From contig CM075102.1 of the NCBI GenBank assembly GCA_037576195.1, forward strand, positions 7,936,001 to 8,000,000: 64,000 bases of DNA, written 5' to 3'. Positions 45,833 through 58,572 of the stretch are shown piece after piece. Position numbers and translations under genes: made by a program. The notes beneath the pieces are model-generated. The model saw only the letters and a program-made list of their open reading frames with translations, had not been told where the DNA came from and made no database searches. Position 1 is the first letter of the stretch; every line of letters starts with the position of its first letter. Origin of the DNA: Phytoseiulus persimilis. Taxonomy: Eukaryota; Arthropoda; Arachnida; Mesostigmata; Phytoseiidae.

Positions 45833-48396
45833 GGAAGCCTGCCTTCGGCTGTCCCACCGACTTTGCGAATTGATGGCTTCGTTTGACATTATCGTCATCT
45901 CGTGTTGTTTTTCTTCTCCTTCAACCGCTAATGCGTTGGAGCTGCGACATTGCTAACAAAAGCGACCACCAGTCAGCCGCAGTCAGACTCGCGGACGGCA
46001 TTGCGGCGTCTCCCAATCTCGACTGGCGTCGCGCGTTTAGCACTTCGGTGCGACACTCGGTGCTGAGCACGAGCCGCCCGGCCGCCTGATATGAGCTCAC
46101 ACTGCGCGATTCTTTCGATGCATGAATCAAGCAATATGCTGCCGTTGTTTCCCTGGTGAGTTGGTGTTTTCCCAGGTCAACTTTGAGCGTTGCACCAGTG
46201 ACACACCAACTACAACTTCAGCTACAGAGGCTTCAACAGCTCTATTTGATTAGTTTTGAGCTGTTTTCGAGATGAAAAACGGCTTCAGAGAGAAACCCAC
46301 GATGAAGTGGCGACGATAGAGACGACGATACCGCGGAGGGCTTCCATGGCGGTGATGGGAGCTGCCTGTTGCCGCTCCTCGAGGTCGGTTGCTCCACATG
46401 CCCACGTCTGACTTGTCGGATTCGCTGGCCTGTCCGCCTGGATGCTCTGCGCGGTGGGATTCGCCGACAATTCCGAAAAAGAGAAGCGATAGCGTCATCC
46501 AGAAGCCCTTTTTCTTCTTATTGTTATGGTTGGTACCGCGACGACGGCGGCGGCGGCGGGTGTTGAAGTGGATGAGAGACCTTTCCTTCCCCGCTCTGGA
46601 TGAATCGCCAGCGAGCCTTTCAGCGAACCAGTCTGACGGGCATCCAATCAAACATGCCCGAGTCACTCGTCAGTCAAGCAATTCGCGCAAGGTGGACCGG
46701 ACCATTGTGTGCTTTCTGATAACGATTCGCTGTGCGCGACCGAGAGAGCCATCGTCGTTCGCGCCGCGGATTCAGACATCAACTTCCTGACATCAACAAG
46801 CTCGTGAATTCGATGACAGTTCTGTGACGTTCGGCCGATGAGTTCTTGGGCGACGCTGTGCTTTATGATGCTGAGGCTCTCTTTTCGTTTCCGACCATGA
46901 TCAGGCCCTTGACGAGCCGGACCGAGGAAGAGGAGCTCACAGAACAGGCGACGCCGAAACCGCCGAGAAACGAAACAGAGAGTTTCCGCAGTGAGGAGCG
47001 TGCCAGGAGGCCCTTCGAATCTTTCCAGCTCCCCGCTCTCGTTGATCATGCCTCAGGGGCTATTGAGTTGGGGGATCGGCTGGGAGGGGGGGTCTGATCA
47101 GCGATAGATCTGATACTGTCAACTTCCCAACAAAAAAGCTGCGCTGTCAACTATCGGCTTAACCGATGACTTTGGGGTGGATTCGGAAGAGTAAACCACC
47201 CAGTTTCGCGGAAAGCTTTGTAGAGCAGTGACATGACTTGTTTCGCGAAGAATCTGGGACTCGGAGTACTCTATTGTATGGCGCTAGGCGCCCCGTGGGT
47301 GGCGCTTCATACAGCCCTTCATTGTCACGCCAGGAATACCGTTGCTGCTAATGACAAACGAAGACCGCGTTATCACGGATCTTCTAGACTACGCGAGCTT
47401 GACACAGACGCTCGTCCGGTGGGTCGCCGCCTGGTCAGATGGGGACCGCCGCGTGGTGACTGCTCGTTGTAGTTTGCTGTTGTGCACGCCATTCATTTGT
47501 CTCCTCGCTCAACATCATTTTTTCCGCCGCTTGCCGTCGGACGCCTTCCGCTCAACCGTCATCGAGTTTCCCGCTTTATTTCCGAATTCGCTTCACGGTC
47601 TCGTACACCGAGCCGGAGAACTCAACAATACAGAAACCGCTCCCGGGAGGTTTCGTCCATCTCGTGTGATGCGATTTCAGAACTCTCCGAACAAATTTCG
47701 CGACCCTCAAAGACTGATCTTGGGATCGGCATGGACTGGAGGCGAAGCGGAATCGCGAGGGTTTGAACGCTCAACGTCGGATTATCCCTCCGGATGCATG
47801 AACTATATTCTCATGTTAATGCGGGGAGGATGCAATGGGCGAACAATCGCCTTCCGTTCGTGGGGTACGCCAGTGCCCAGAGACTTTAGGTGGAGAAGTC
47901 GGTGAATGCCATCTCTGTCCGTGTTGTTGTCTCGTTCCTATCGTCTGCGATTCCCGCCATTCCCCGTCCTCCATGTTGTGCATTCACTGGTGCCAGTCGC
48001 GGCCGCCCGTCAGCCGCGCAGATGCTGATGCGCATTTGCGAAAAATAGCCGCAGCAAAGGGTGTATCTAAGCGTTTCATCGTCGGAGTGACCACACCGCC
48101 GGTCGCGACCGGTAGCTGAGTGTCTCGGATGGACGGAGATCGTCGGCAAGTGGAGCGACTACGGCGTCCTACCACTGCGTCCCCAGGAGCAGACGCAACC
48201 CCCGGTGACCGGGACTTCACTTCGTTCACTTCGCACGGTGCTCTTGTCGTTATTCTGCCATGACTGCCTGCACTTGTTCCCAAATCTGGGGAAAAATCTG
48301 GGGAGGCTCGATTGCAGATATTTCAAGTTTCGACGGTTCCGCAGCTCCGCGTGCTCGTTTCAGCTGGCCACGCAACAAGCGTGCGACAACGATGAA

Positions 48397-48440
48397 GTCG
48401 AGCCGGGATGAGCATCGGCTGATGCTCATCCCGGCTCGAC
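48397..48440. repeat. Perfect 20-bp-stem hairpin with 4-nt loop
   Basis: Left arm GTCGAGCCGGGATGAGCATC (48397-48416), loop GGCT, then the exact reverse complement at 48421-48440. Outside it, GTTTCAGCT (starting near 48358) and AGCTGAAAC (starting near 48448) are also inverted, so the foldback continues imperfectly over about 100 nt. Confidence 0.9.
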
Positions 48441-48449
48441 ATCATGAAG

Positions 48450-51400
48450 CTGAAACGCTGGCCACAAACGGAAAAACGCTCTTAGTGATACTTCGCCGCG
48501 TCGACTGGAAATTGACGGATGGATATGTGTCCGCTGTCGGTTTTTCCTCTCGGATTCTCTCTCGCTCGCCGGCTCGCGGCCACCGACGTCTACTTGTCGC
48601 TGCTCGGCCTTTGATGGCGGTGGCTTCAGATGCCCTGAGTGAGTGACTGACTGACAAACGGAGGGACGGACAGATAGATGGAAAGAAGGATAGGCGGACG
48701 AGATTGCAAGAGAGCTCGTCGACTGGCTGATACGTCGGCCGTTTAGCACCGAGCGGCTTTTGATCACTTCACACAACGGATTTAAAGTGATTTCGTGTCT
48801 TCTCCATCGTCAGCGGACGCCGACCGTCTTCATGATCGGCGTCATCGTGGATATAGCTCACAGCGAATTCATATTATCGGGTGGATGTGGAGCGCCGTGC
48901 TTCAGAGTCTTCGGTCGGTCGTTCGGCCAGCCGGCTCGCTGGTCGGGGGACTATGGTGCACGGGGATGTGGTGGGATACTGTAGTGCGCGGAGGGGGGGG
49001 GGGGAGCGGGCTCAGCCATCCCATCATGCGGGATCTTCTTGATAACGGAGTGCGCTGAGCGAACACCGCTCCGCAGATGGAAGAGCATCCGACTCCTCCC
49101 AAAGCCTTCGAGCAAGAATAGCCAATGTGCCAAGGAGTCGGGGTAGCGAAGATCACAACTATCAGCGATATCCCCCGGGCTAACCGTCTCGACAACGTCG
49201 AGATCAACAACGAAACGGCGATGCAAAAACTGGAAGTTGACTCGAATCGGAAAGCAAGGGCGGAAGCCGACATTTAACAGAAAGGAACGGACGACTGAAT
49301 GGATGGGACGACAGATAGGAAGATGGAGGGAAGAGCTAACGAGTGGAGGAAAACGGAGTGAGGAGGGAACCATTGAGCGGGCGAAGAAAATTTCAAAGGG
49401 ACGTTTCCGAATCGAGCCGCACCGGATCCGAAATTGAAAGTACTTCTGAAGCAAAGTCTGTTTTGGCCTTTTCCTTCTCTGTATTCTACTCTGGCCAGCT
49501 TTAATGGTAGAAAGAGGTTCTTCATTGATTTCCTCGCGATTTTTGCGGCAAAGCTTTTTTTCTTATCCGGCTGTTGGCTTTCTGGTCAACGACAAGCGAG
49601 CTTCGTGAATCTCATAGATTCTCTGATTCTCTTTCGTTTTCTCCCCTTATAATTTTTGCTTACATCCATTGTTGAATATCAACTCCTAGGTACCTGTTGC
49701 TCCAGTACGGAGTCAAAGCCCAGCACATGATCAGACCGGTGACTCCTCACTATTGAGGAGTTGCTTGCTTTCCGCTCGGAAATCCCGTTCACGGAGAGAT
49801 TCCTACTTTTTGTCGCCGTGGAGAACTTAAGGTAGCATCGCGTATTATCGGCGATGGCCGACCGTGTCCATGGCCAGATAATCTGACAGATCTCTACCCT
49901 CCGTTGGGATCGCAATGGTGATTTCTGAGAAGCACCAAATCACGAGGAAGATCATTCGAAACATTCGACAACCACAATCCATCCAATCGGGAGTTTCCGG
50001 GGATCCTATCCGGTCTGTCTCGATGATAACGAGATCGCCGAATCATCGCTCCACAATTATTGTTGAGGGCGCTTCCTTCCTCAACGCTCAATCTTCCATC
50101 TGGAATCGACTCGTAACTCACTCGAGTCTTGTATCCTCTGATTTGAATCGTTTACAGCCTCTGCTCCGAGTCATGAATCTCTTCTTTCATGGCGCTCATT
50201 CTGTGATTCGTCGTGATTCACGGCGCGATCCTCAGTCGAAACCGAGACAGTATAAGGTATTTATTATATGATATACAGGATAATTCCACTCGCATCCGAA
50301 ATAATAACGTGATAAATAACAACTGCAGGCTACGATCCGTGATTTGAATCGGTTCGCTCGTTGTAATAAGCCTCAAAGAAATGATATGTCAAGTGATACC
50401 AGAGGTCCACATGGCTGAATGACAATTTCGACTGCCGGAGAACGACAGGACCACGATTTGAGAGACCTGAGCTCGTGCGCGCAATCAACAAAGACAGATG
50501 AAGCTTTCCGTTGCCTCGGCGGTTTGTTTGTCGTTGATGTCGCTCAGTTGTTTACGATGAGCATGCCGAAGCGCCGCGACGAAGCAATTAATACGCGAGC
50601 CGGACACCAGTCACAGTGGCCTATTGACTGGGCGATCCGACAATCGCCTCTTCGCTGCACTTCTAGTTTTAACGATCCGCGGCCGGCTCCATTCAAGATC
50701 ATAATCGGACAAATCGCTCCGTTCGGTTGATGTATTCAGTGGGTCGAGGTTTCTGTGATGTTCTTGGTGTTTTTTTTTTTCCCGGCGATGACGAGTTTTT
50801 GCCCGATTAGAGAAATTGAATCATTCCTTTTTATGTCCTGCCCATCTATCAGGAGCTCACTTCCGACGGAATCGTCGTGTGCGCGCTTTCCGCTCGTAGA
50901 AAGAGAATGGAGAGGACCAGACAGACGGCGTCCACATCAAATTTCCCGTTCCCTTGGATGTCCGCCCTCCTGTAGATCATCTCCTAGAGATTTGCTCGGA
51001 GGGCTGCATCTGATCCTTCGGGACGCACTGGAAGCGTCAAACTCGGAATTTCTCGTGGTGAAGGTGTAGTCCGACGGAATACACGGATTCAGAACTCGTT
51101 CCAACCTCCGCGAGAAACTCATATCTCTGGAAAGTCGGCATTTGGATGTCAGCGATGGGATCTGTCCAAGGATTCGGTCGTAGGTTCTCCTCGAGTTTCA
51201 CGACGTTGTCGGGATTCTCAATGTTCCCGATGATCTTGAGGCCCATTCTAAGCGACGGAACTGAAGCTGTTTTCGTCTAACACCCTCCTTTCTGACGGGG
51301 AAAATACCCGCAGAAATTCGGTCTTGATGTCATACATTGTTCGTAGCGTACCACGAACTTTCATATTTTCCTCCGTTGCTTGTCTTCTACTTGTGGAGCG

Positions 51401-53200
51401 TGAGGTGATCTTGGAAGGGTGAGCGGGTTAACCTTCACAAGGTTACGAGGCGTAGGCCTGACCATCAGCCATGTTCGGAATTCTGCGTACGACACACTGG
51501 GTCTGTTGGCGGCCGAGTATGATCATCACCGGCGACATGAAGCGGTTGAAAGTTCCATAAGTCTTGGCAAGGTGGGCGATTGAGGAGTCACCGAAGGCGT
51601 CCGAAAAAGTCGCGAGGAACGAAGAACACAACAAAAGTGGAGAGAAAGCGCAACGGTATTCTGTTGATAGCGCCGCTAACCCACTGACTCCGACGGCGAC
51701 GTCTTCGTCGATCGCTTGCTCGGCCGTTCTTCGGTCGCTCGTATCCGATGGATACTCGGCTGGCGGCTCGGCGGCGGATGCTCGGGTTGGTGGCACCGAC
51801 GGACTTCTGAAGAAACACACGACGACGTAACACGTAACAGTGAACTTCGGTTGAACTGGAAGGAGAACTCCGAACAGGGTCACTCGGGATGGAATATCCA
51901 GCGCTTTTATCCGGCAACTCTTGACTCCAAAGAGTCGGCCGCCCGATACGCCGCCCTTCGACGCTTATGTAACCAAGCGTACGGATAACCAAGATTCCGC
52001 GAAAGCTGAAACGGCATGCTCGAGTGAGCAGGCGTGATTAAATGTTTTCACTGTCGAATTCGACTCTGTTTTTTTTTCTCTCTACGCGGAGGCAGCCGGC
52101 GTAGCGCCGGTCGCTAATTCTGGTAGATTCTGGTGATGTATGTCTTCCATTCTCACGCAGGACAACGAGAAAATACCGTGCACGGATCTCATTCGGATTT
52201 CCTCCTGATGTGAACGACGTGATGCTGACATTGTTCGAGGAGGCAATTCCGAATTCTGCCTCTGATTCTCATGAGATTACCTCACCCGCCGGCGCGGCGT
52301 AGGAGATGAAACCGACAGCATACCGCGAACCCGCGGTACAGTTCACGTTGCACGGTGTCAACTGCGGGCCCACGATGGGGCTGATGAGTTTACTTTTCGG
52401 CTCGATCAATAAATTACGCGGGTTTGCCATGTTATTTCGATGTGTCTCGATCGGTAAACCGAAAGCGATGCAGGTTTTCCTACGGGCCACTTCCTCAAGT
52501 TTCGCTGGAAGGGTTACGACTTGATGGGTCTCTTCCGATCGGCTTACACAATCGTAAAGCTGACGGAATTCCATGAGACGTTGTGTGAGCAGTAGGGGGC
52601 GTAAATCAGTGTTAAACGCTCCTTTCATCAGTCGAATCCGTAATCGAAGCTTTCGGCGTTTCCCCCGATCACAAATTTCCGCTGTCACTTCACAGTGGCT
52701 TCCTTCGTTCGGGCGCTCGTTCCATTTCTCCAATATGGTGCGCGATTCTCGACTTTGATGATTTTAAATGATTTCGGATAAGACCGCCACCATGAGCAGC
52801 AGCAGCACGACAGGCATCCGGCGAACACTGCGGCAAACGGGTTGACGCTTCGCGTCTAAATCCGCGAACTTTATTCAGCATGTGATATTCAAGGTTGACG
52901 TGAGTAACGGGCTTCCCGATCATTGCTCTGTGGCTACTGCTGTCGGACTTCATGAATCCACATGCGCAACCGCTCCGAAATGCAGGTTTTTCCAGAAGAG
53001 ATCAACCGCAAAAAGGACTGCAGGGGGCGAGGCGAAAGTGCGAGCTACAAGGGATATGGTTTTTACTTTTTGTTTTTTCTCCGCACGAGATGTAAATCGC
53101 GAAATCGTCAGCACACTGAGCACGAATGTTGGTTACACTTGTCGGAAGTTTTTCGGAGCAGAACAGCGAAGAGCAGCCGTGGCATTCCGAATCACCGTAT
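48450..53200. other. Gene-poor region
   Basis: Contains a run of about ten G near 48993-49003. A protein-like minus frame at 51037-51246 begins MGLKIIGNIENPDNVVKL, and a longer minus frame lies at 52269-52733. Neither has clear splice borders. Confidence 0.3.
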
Positions 53201-53239
53201 TAGCACGGACATCAAACACCGAGCAAATTGTTCCCGCTT

Positions 53240-53433
53240 ACTGATGTTAATCGTTCGCTCCTACAACCCGCAGCTTCGTGTTTTTGGTTCTCAGTGAACT
53301 TATGGACTATATAAAGAGCTGAGGGCTCATCGTCGAATAGCATCAAGTGCCTGACATGCGGAGCGTGTTCAAAAGAGTCGCCTCGATCCCATTCGACTCG
53401 GGGGTTCCCGGAACTCAGGTCTCTATCATGTTC
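53240..53433 (-). CDS. Possible exon, strand ambiguous
   Basis: On the minus strand a frame between acceptor ggcctccacag and donor atca/gtaagc reads EWDRGDSFEHAPHVRHLMLF and DDEPSALYIVHKFTENQ. On the plus strand the same place offers a TATA-like ctatataaag near 53307, an ATG (cctgacATGCGG) about 45 bases further on and a strong donor (accc/gtgagt). Both cannot be taken at face value. Confidence 0.25.
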
Positions 53434-53808
53434 TGTGGAGGCCCTACCCGTGAGTGGGCCGCCTACCTCCAGCAAATCACCGGAAGCAGGTCGGCCACAG
53501 GTACCAGGGCCTTAGAAAGCCGATCCGGCGATTCGAGCACAGCTCATGAGATAACGACGAGCAACGAATTGATGGTAGAGTCGGAAAGTTGTGGGAAAAC
53601 AGCGCAATGCGGCGTTGAAGGCACGTATTTCCCTGTTCCCCGATTGACGATCCTCCTCCCCCTCCGAAACAATCTTGAACCAGTCGCTTTTGGGCACTGA
53701 AACCGTGAAACTTTGGAAAATTTCGCGGAGCTACTGTGACCCGTCAGGCGCATGCTCGGGGAGAAAGTTGGAATCTGGAATAAGACAGCTAAGTATTTAA
53801 CAAAATGA

Positions 53809-53825
53809 GCGGTGGTGGTGGTGGC
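53809..53825. repeat. (GGT)n microsatellite
   Basis: About five GGT/GTG units in a row. Confidence 0.85.
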
Positions 53826-53829
53826 GTCA

Positions 53830-56800
53830 GCTGTCTAACGGTTGCTCACAATCAGGAAGGTATTCAGACCGGCAGTTTTTAGAGTAGGTGAGGGCTTAAG
53901 AAAGTCAACACAGGTGGAAAAGAATGGGAACGAGGATAGGCAGATAGAGAAGAGTTAACAACACTTATCTTGTATAGGGCTCGACTCATCCATTGTCAAC
54001 GTCTTGGTCTGTTTGCAGCGGCGTGTCATTGTCACGGCTGTAACTTTATTTCATCATCACGACACAACTACAACCGTTCGACTATGCCTTGCCTGACAGT
54101 CGGAGTGTCTGAGGCCAGGGCGTAGGCGCTCGGAAACACGTGTCGTTTGAAATTTTCTCAATTCGTGTTTTCGACCAGAGCCGGAACTGGGAGCTTCAGA
54201 AGTCGCGAAACAGTACCGCTCAGAGTATTCCACCGTCATGGAAGATGAAGTACTCGTGTGCGCTCTTGCTATTGAAGCTTTCCATGGATGCTTCCGTGGG
54301 TGAAGAACGGAGGAAACCGTGCTCAGATAAATGACGAGACCGACATGCGGGACAGAATGAAGCCGCGGGATTCGCAAGTCTTCTACATTCCTGTTCGACA
54401 GTTATCGCAAGGTCATCGAATCTTCAGATTCCGCAGTCTTCACAGCTGGCTAGCTTGGCAGCACACCATCCGTAGTCCACCTTCGGGCGCAGCTCATATT
54501 CGCCATGTGTATTCGCCACTCGCTCGGACCTCATATGCTATTTGAAGAAGAATCTTAGCTCATTACAACGAACCACACTGACGAGGACGGAGGTACCGAA
54601 TTGTCGTGGGATTACTGTTTTAGATTGTGGTTGGATTTCCGTTGCTTGGTATGGAGTTGTCGGTTTGTTTGCGAAGAAATGTTCGCCTTTGCCAGTTTCG
54701 CCGAGATAAGCCGAAACGAAGTGGAATGAATCCAGACTCGCGTTGCCTCAATGAATTCTCACACGGCCACGGTCAGAGAGAATCGTCGTCGAATTTTATC
54801 TGAAAGTTCATGCTTATGGTCGACTTGTTTTGGGTTACGGTACTGCAGATCCGACATGAACCGCACTGATCGTGATGTCGTCAGGCCTATTTTCTTAAAA
54901 ATTTGACCGTCTACGCTGCCGCTGCACACACTATTCGGGAAGAGTCCGAGCCTTCGGTTTCCCGGTACCCTTTTTAGGTGCTGTACCGATCCCGGTATCG
55001 ATATCCCGGTATCGGGACGGGTGGCGGTGGTTCTGGTACCGCCTGTCGGTTCTGGTACCGTGCTCTACGGAATCTCGGTCATTTTTTTCGTGCGGCGTTC
55101 GGTTTCATTGTGGAAAAGATATGTCACTGCGATAACCTCGCCTACTCAGATCACGACTTCAATCGTTATTTTTTATCGTTAAATTTTTTGCAGAGTCAGA
55201 TCACTTTCGCCGCGCTCGGTGCCGACATCGAGGAAACGACGTTCGGCTGAAGAGACACCCTCGTGACGCGGTGGTGGCTTACGGCGCTGACTTACGTATT
55301 TTACGCTGCCTCCGTCGCCACTTACGTGCGACGCGTCGAAGAAGCACCGTTCCTCCAGGGCTCACGGTTCGGTCAGCTGTGACTCCAATGTGGCACCACC
55401 CACGATTGTCTTCAGTTCGTTTTCTGTGACTGGCTTTTGATCTCGCTCGTTCGTCGGCCGTCGAACGCCGATTCTTCTCCGACGTCACTGACTCTTCTCG
55501 ATGAGGGTCCCGTCAGATCGGCAAGAACGATGAACGTTTTTCAGCCGAGCCGGGTTTGACGCCTCCGGGCTCCGGAGTTCGGCACCGAGTTTCGAATGCG
55601 CCGAGCTGACCCGAATCGAATTGATCTCCACGAGCTCAGCCGCCATGGTTCACTCCGATCGGAAAACCTCCTGGACCTCCAAAGTCCTCGGCTGTACTCG
55701 CCGCGCGAAAAGCGGCGGAAGGACTCGACCCAACAAGATCGGATGAAGATACGACGGAACCCGAGTCTCGATGAGGAGCTCAACAGAGCCACTGATCGGG
55801 GTTTGTGTACAGTCAGGTTCGGGCACATCTTCATCCAAGCCATCGGGTGGGCATTCACTAGCGACTTGTGTTTGGCTGAAGCTTCTGGTCGCACTTCTGT
55901 CGATAGAACAAGCCGTCAAACAACCTGTAGGGCGTAAAGTCCTTGAGTTGAGATTATCCGACATTGTTATCGTGAAGATTTTGTCCAGATCGTTGGAAGG
56001 TCGGGGCGAGGTGTGAAGGGAGGGCGAGAGGAGAAGAACGACAGGTCTTCTTAGTGCATTTCAAGTGTCTAACTATCTTCGCACCGGCATCTCCTTCGCC
56101 AAATCCCCAGCAACCACTTGTTCGCCGCGCGGGGCGTTCTTGACTAGTAATAACAATGAGTGTTGTCGCCAAGGTGAAGTTCGCCGGGTTGTACTACAAC
56201 CGGGTCGTCATCTTATGTTCGGGCAGAAGAAGCATCCGACCAATGAGGGAAATTCATGGCGAGGAAACGGGAAGTCGAGAAAGGTCTAGAAGAGCGGGTG
56301 AAACGTATAACGGGGAGGACGCGATGGTTATATTTCGTATCGATCGACGGAGACGTTGGCCGAGTCAGTCGAATCACTAACTACCAAGCGAAGCAGAGAA
56401 AAGTGGAAGAAGCAAAAATAACAGATATAAGCAACGCTATCCACAGTGTTGCTGGCGACCTTTCGCGCCAGAGATGTCTCCACGACAAGATTAATGGTCA
56501 ACATCCCAAAGCATCGAATCGACCGGCGATCCAACCGGCGAACCAGAGGCATCTGCAGAGCGGGGAAGAATGATCAGGATCTATGGGAATGCGTTCAGGG
56601 AAAACACGTCGAGTTCACGCGTTGGAAGTGAAACAAAGTTGCAGCGCCGGCCGGTCAACTAGGGAGCCGTCGGCTATTGGCTTGAAATCTAGGTTGGGTA
56701 CAAGTTTCAGAAATGCTCCATCTACACCGTTCTCGTTCATTTCCATACTGGGAGTAGTCGCTAGTTGGGTCCGGCTGCCGTTATTTATGTCGATCGATCG

Positions 56801-58340
56801 GCTGTTGTTGCTGATAACGTTGCTACTCTGAGCACGACCCTCGTCGCAATCGGGAGTTCTTCACCGAGCGAACATAGACGCGGTAGGAATCCACCAAGAA
56901 CATGACGTTCAACAGCAGGAGTTTCGGCGAACCTCCCCAAGTTGAGGTCTTAGTGATGTTCGAGCAGCATAAATTGCGCTATAGCCTCGCATGGCTCCCT
57001 CTAACTAACACTGCAAGTACGGTCCCCTGTTCGGAATCGAAGCTCGAGTGATTGATTCGTTGTTGTACCCGAGTCGAGTGGAGACTTGCACGAATTTAGC
57101 TACATGCGTAACCCTCTCGAGATCCCGATGAAGTCTTGCATCTTCCATCGAACCGATGTGTCAGCGTTCGTCGCGCGTGTTTTGTTCATTATGGCAAACA
57201 ACGGTACAGAAAAGACAAAATAGCAGCCGTCTTCTCTGCCTCAGCGCATCAGTAGGAAAATGTTGGCTCCCTCCATATCCGATCGCTGGGATCGTTGGAG
57301 GCTTGCTAGATTTTGAACAGTTCGATGAATGATTCATTAATGGACGATGCATCCTGAATCCGCGGTTCGCGCTGCAGGAAACGGCACTTGTCGTACTCTT
57401 TGCTCATGAATCGTTTCCTCGGAACTCCCGTTCCTCTGCTGTGAAATGCGACCAAGAAACTTCATGGGCATCATTACAATCCTTGACACAGGATTACATG
57501 ATCGTATTCAACCTCGAGAGCCGCGATGATTCAATTGTAGCATTCGGAACATCCTGAGGTTAAAACCTGGAACATTTTCTGATCTCCAGTGCTCTACGGG
57601 AACTTTCACAGGACTGTGATCACGAGCGGATCAGGCGCACCTTGACGTATTCAGTCGAGCTCGCTAGTTTCACCGAAGTTCGTTGATGATATGAAATGAT
57701 TTCCATTTTCGCGAAGATGATCGATACTGGAATAATCTTGGCACGGAGGGGAGCGTGACGGATGAGGTAACTGGCGAAGATGTTTTAAAATTCAAGAACT
57801 ATCTTCCGGATCGATGGTCGGTCCCGAAGAAGGCGGGTAATGTCCGATAAACGGATTAACAGTGGCCGAGGATAATCGGCCCTATGATTGCTCGCGTCTA
57901 GTCTCGAGATCTGTTTTTCACCGATTCGAGACATGGTTCCGTTGATGCGGCCGCCGTCTTAGCGGCTCGTTGGCGATGGAGTTTACGTAGACCATCAATA
58001 TCGGATACAACAAATTCATCCCTCCTGAAGCTTGCCCGTGACTCGAGATCGCGATTCCTCCGGAGACCGTCTCTCTAGCCACATCGGATCACCCAGATGC
58101 CCACTGCACAATTGGTCGCGACGGCCGCTGCCGAAACCGGTTATCAATAGGCGGCGGTGTTCCATGGAGGCGATTCAGCTGATTTTGTTTTCTGCGCTCT
58201 CCCTCCGAGTTCTTCTATCCGTTTTCTCATCCGGCCACCTATGACCCAAGACCGATGGACGAACCGTTAACCGCGAAACTGCTTCAGCATTTAAGTGGAA
58301 AAGGCGGCCCTTTGTTTTCTTGCCGTTCCAATCTGGAGGA
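53830..58340. other. Gene-poor region with a GGTATCG/GGTACCG cluster
   Basis: Between about 54960 and 55070 the words ggtatcg, gatatcccgg and ggtaccg recur many times, a style seen at ends of some transposons; no full element could be delimited. Opposed frames at 55541-56016 are open on both strands and cannot be resolved. Confidence 0.3.
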
Positions 58341-58351
58341 ATAGGGCTTAC

Positions 58352-58572
58352 GTATATTGTTCGGCAGTGTGCCATGTGATGTATTGTACATTTTGGAGCG
58401 TCGGAGCGAGCCATACCTGCTGCTGTATCCGCTCGCATCACTAGCTCGAACGGAATCGATCCCAAACGAGCAGGCCACGGGATCGACATCATAAATCCGT
58501 CGTTCGAGTCTGGCTCCGACCTCAGCACTGGCTCCTTGCACCATTGTGGCACAGATATCGGAGTTTTGTGGA
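58352..58572 (-). CDS. Candidate exon of an unrecognised gene
   Basis: The open frame reads HKTPISVPQWCKEPVLRSEP, MMSIPWPARLGSIPFELVMR and DAPKCTIHHMAHCRTIY, then donor atac/gtaagc in phase 0. The right border is unclear. Another frame across the same bases ends at donor gcag/gtatgg, so this is tentative. Confidence 0.3.

Larger units (their letters stand above)
35350..48390. other. Long gene-poor region rich in short tandem words
   Basis: No exon here could be supported. Instead there are tracts such as (CGTC)n near 43223-43239, ctaactaactggctgg followed by (ctga)n near 45197-45223, (CCGN)n near 45769-45832 and (GGC)n near 46544-46560. A Kozak-like start (aagATGGCGGCGG) near 41476 opens a short basic frame but is not called. 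It may be a long intron or an intergenic regulatory region. Confidence 0.4.

Noticed and set aside
47342..47905. Plus-strand frame of 187 codons
   Set aside because: Long for chance, but the composition is not convincing, no splice signals or family were found, and there is no nearby supporting exon.
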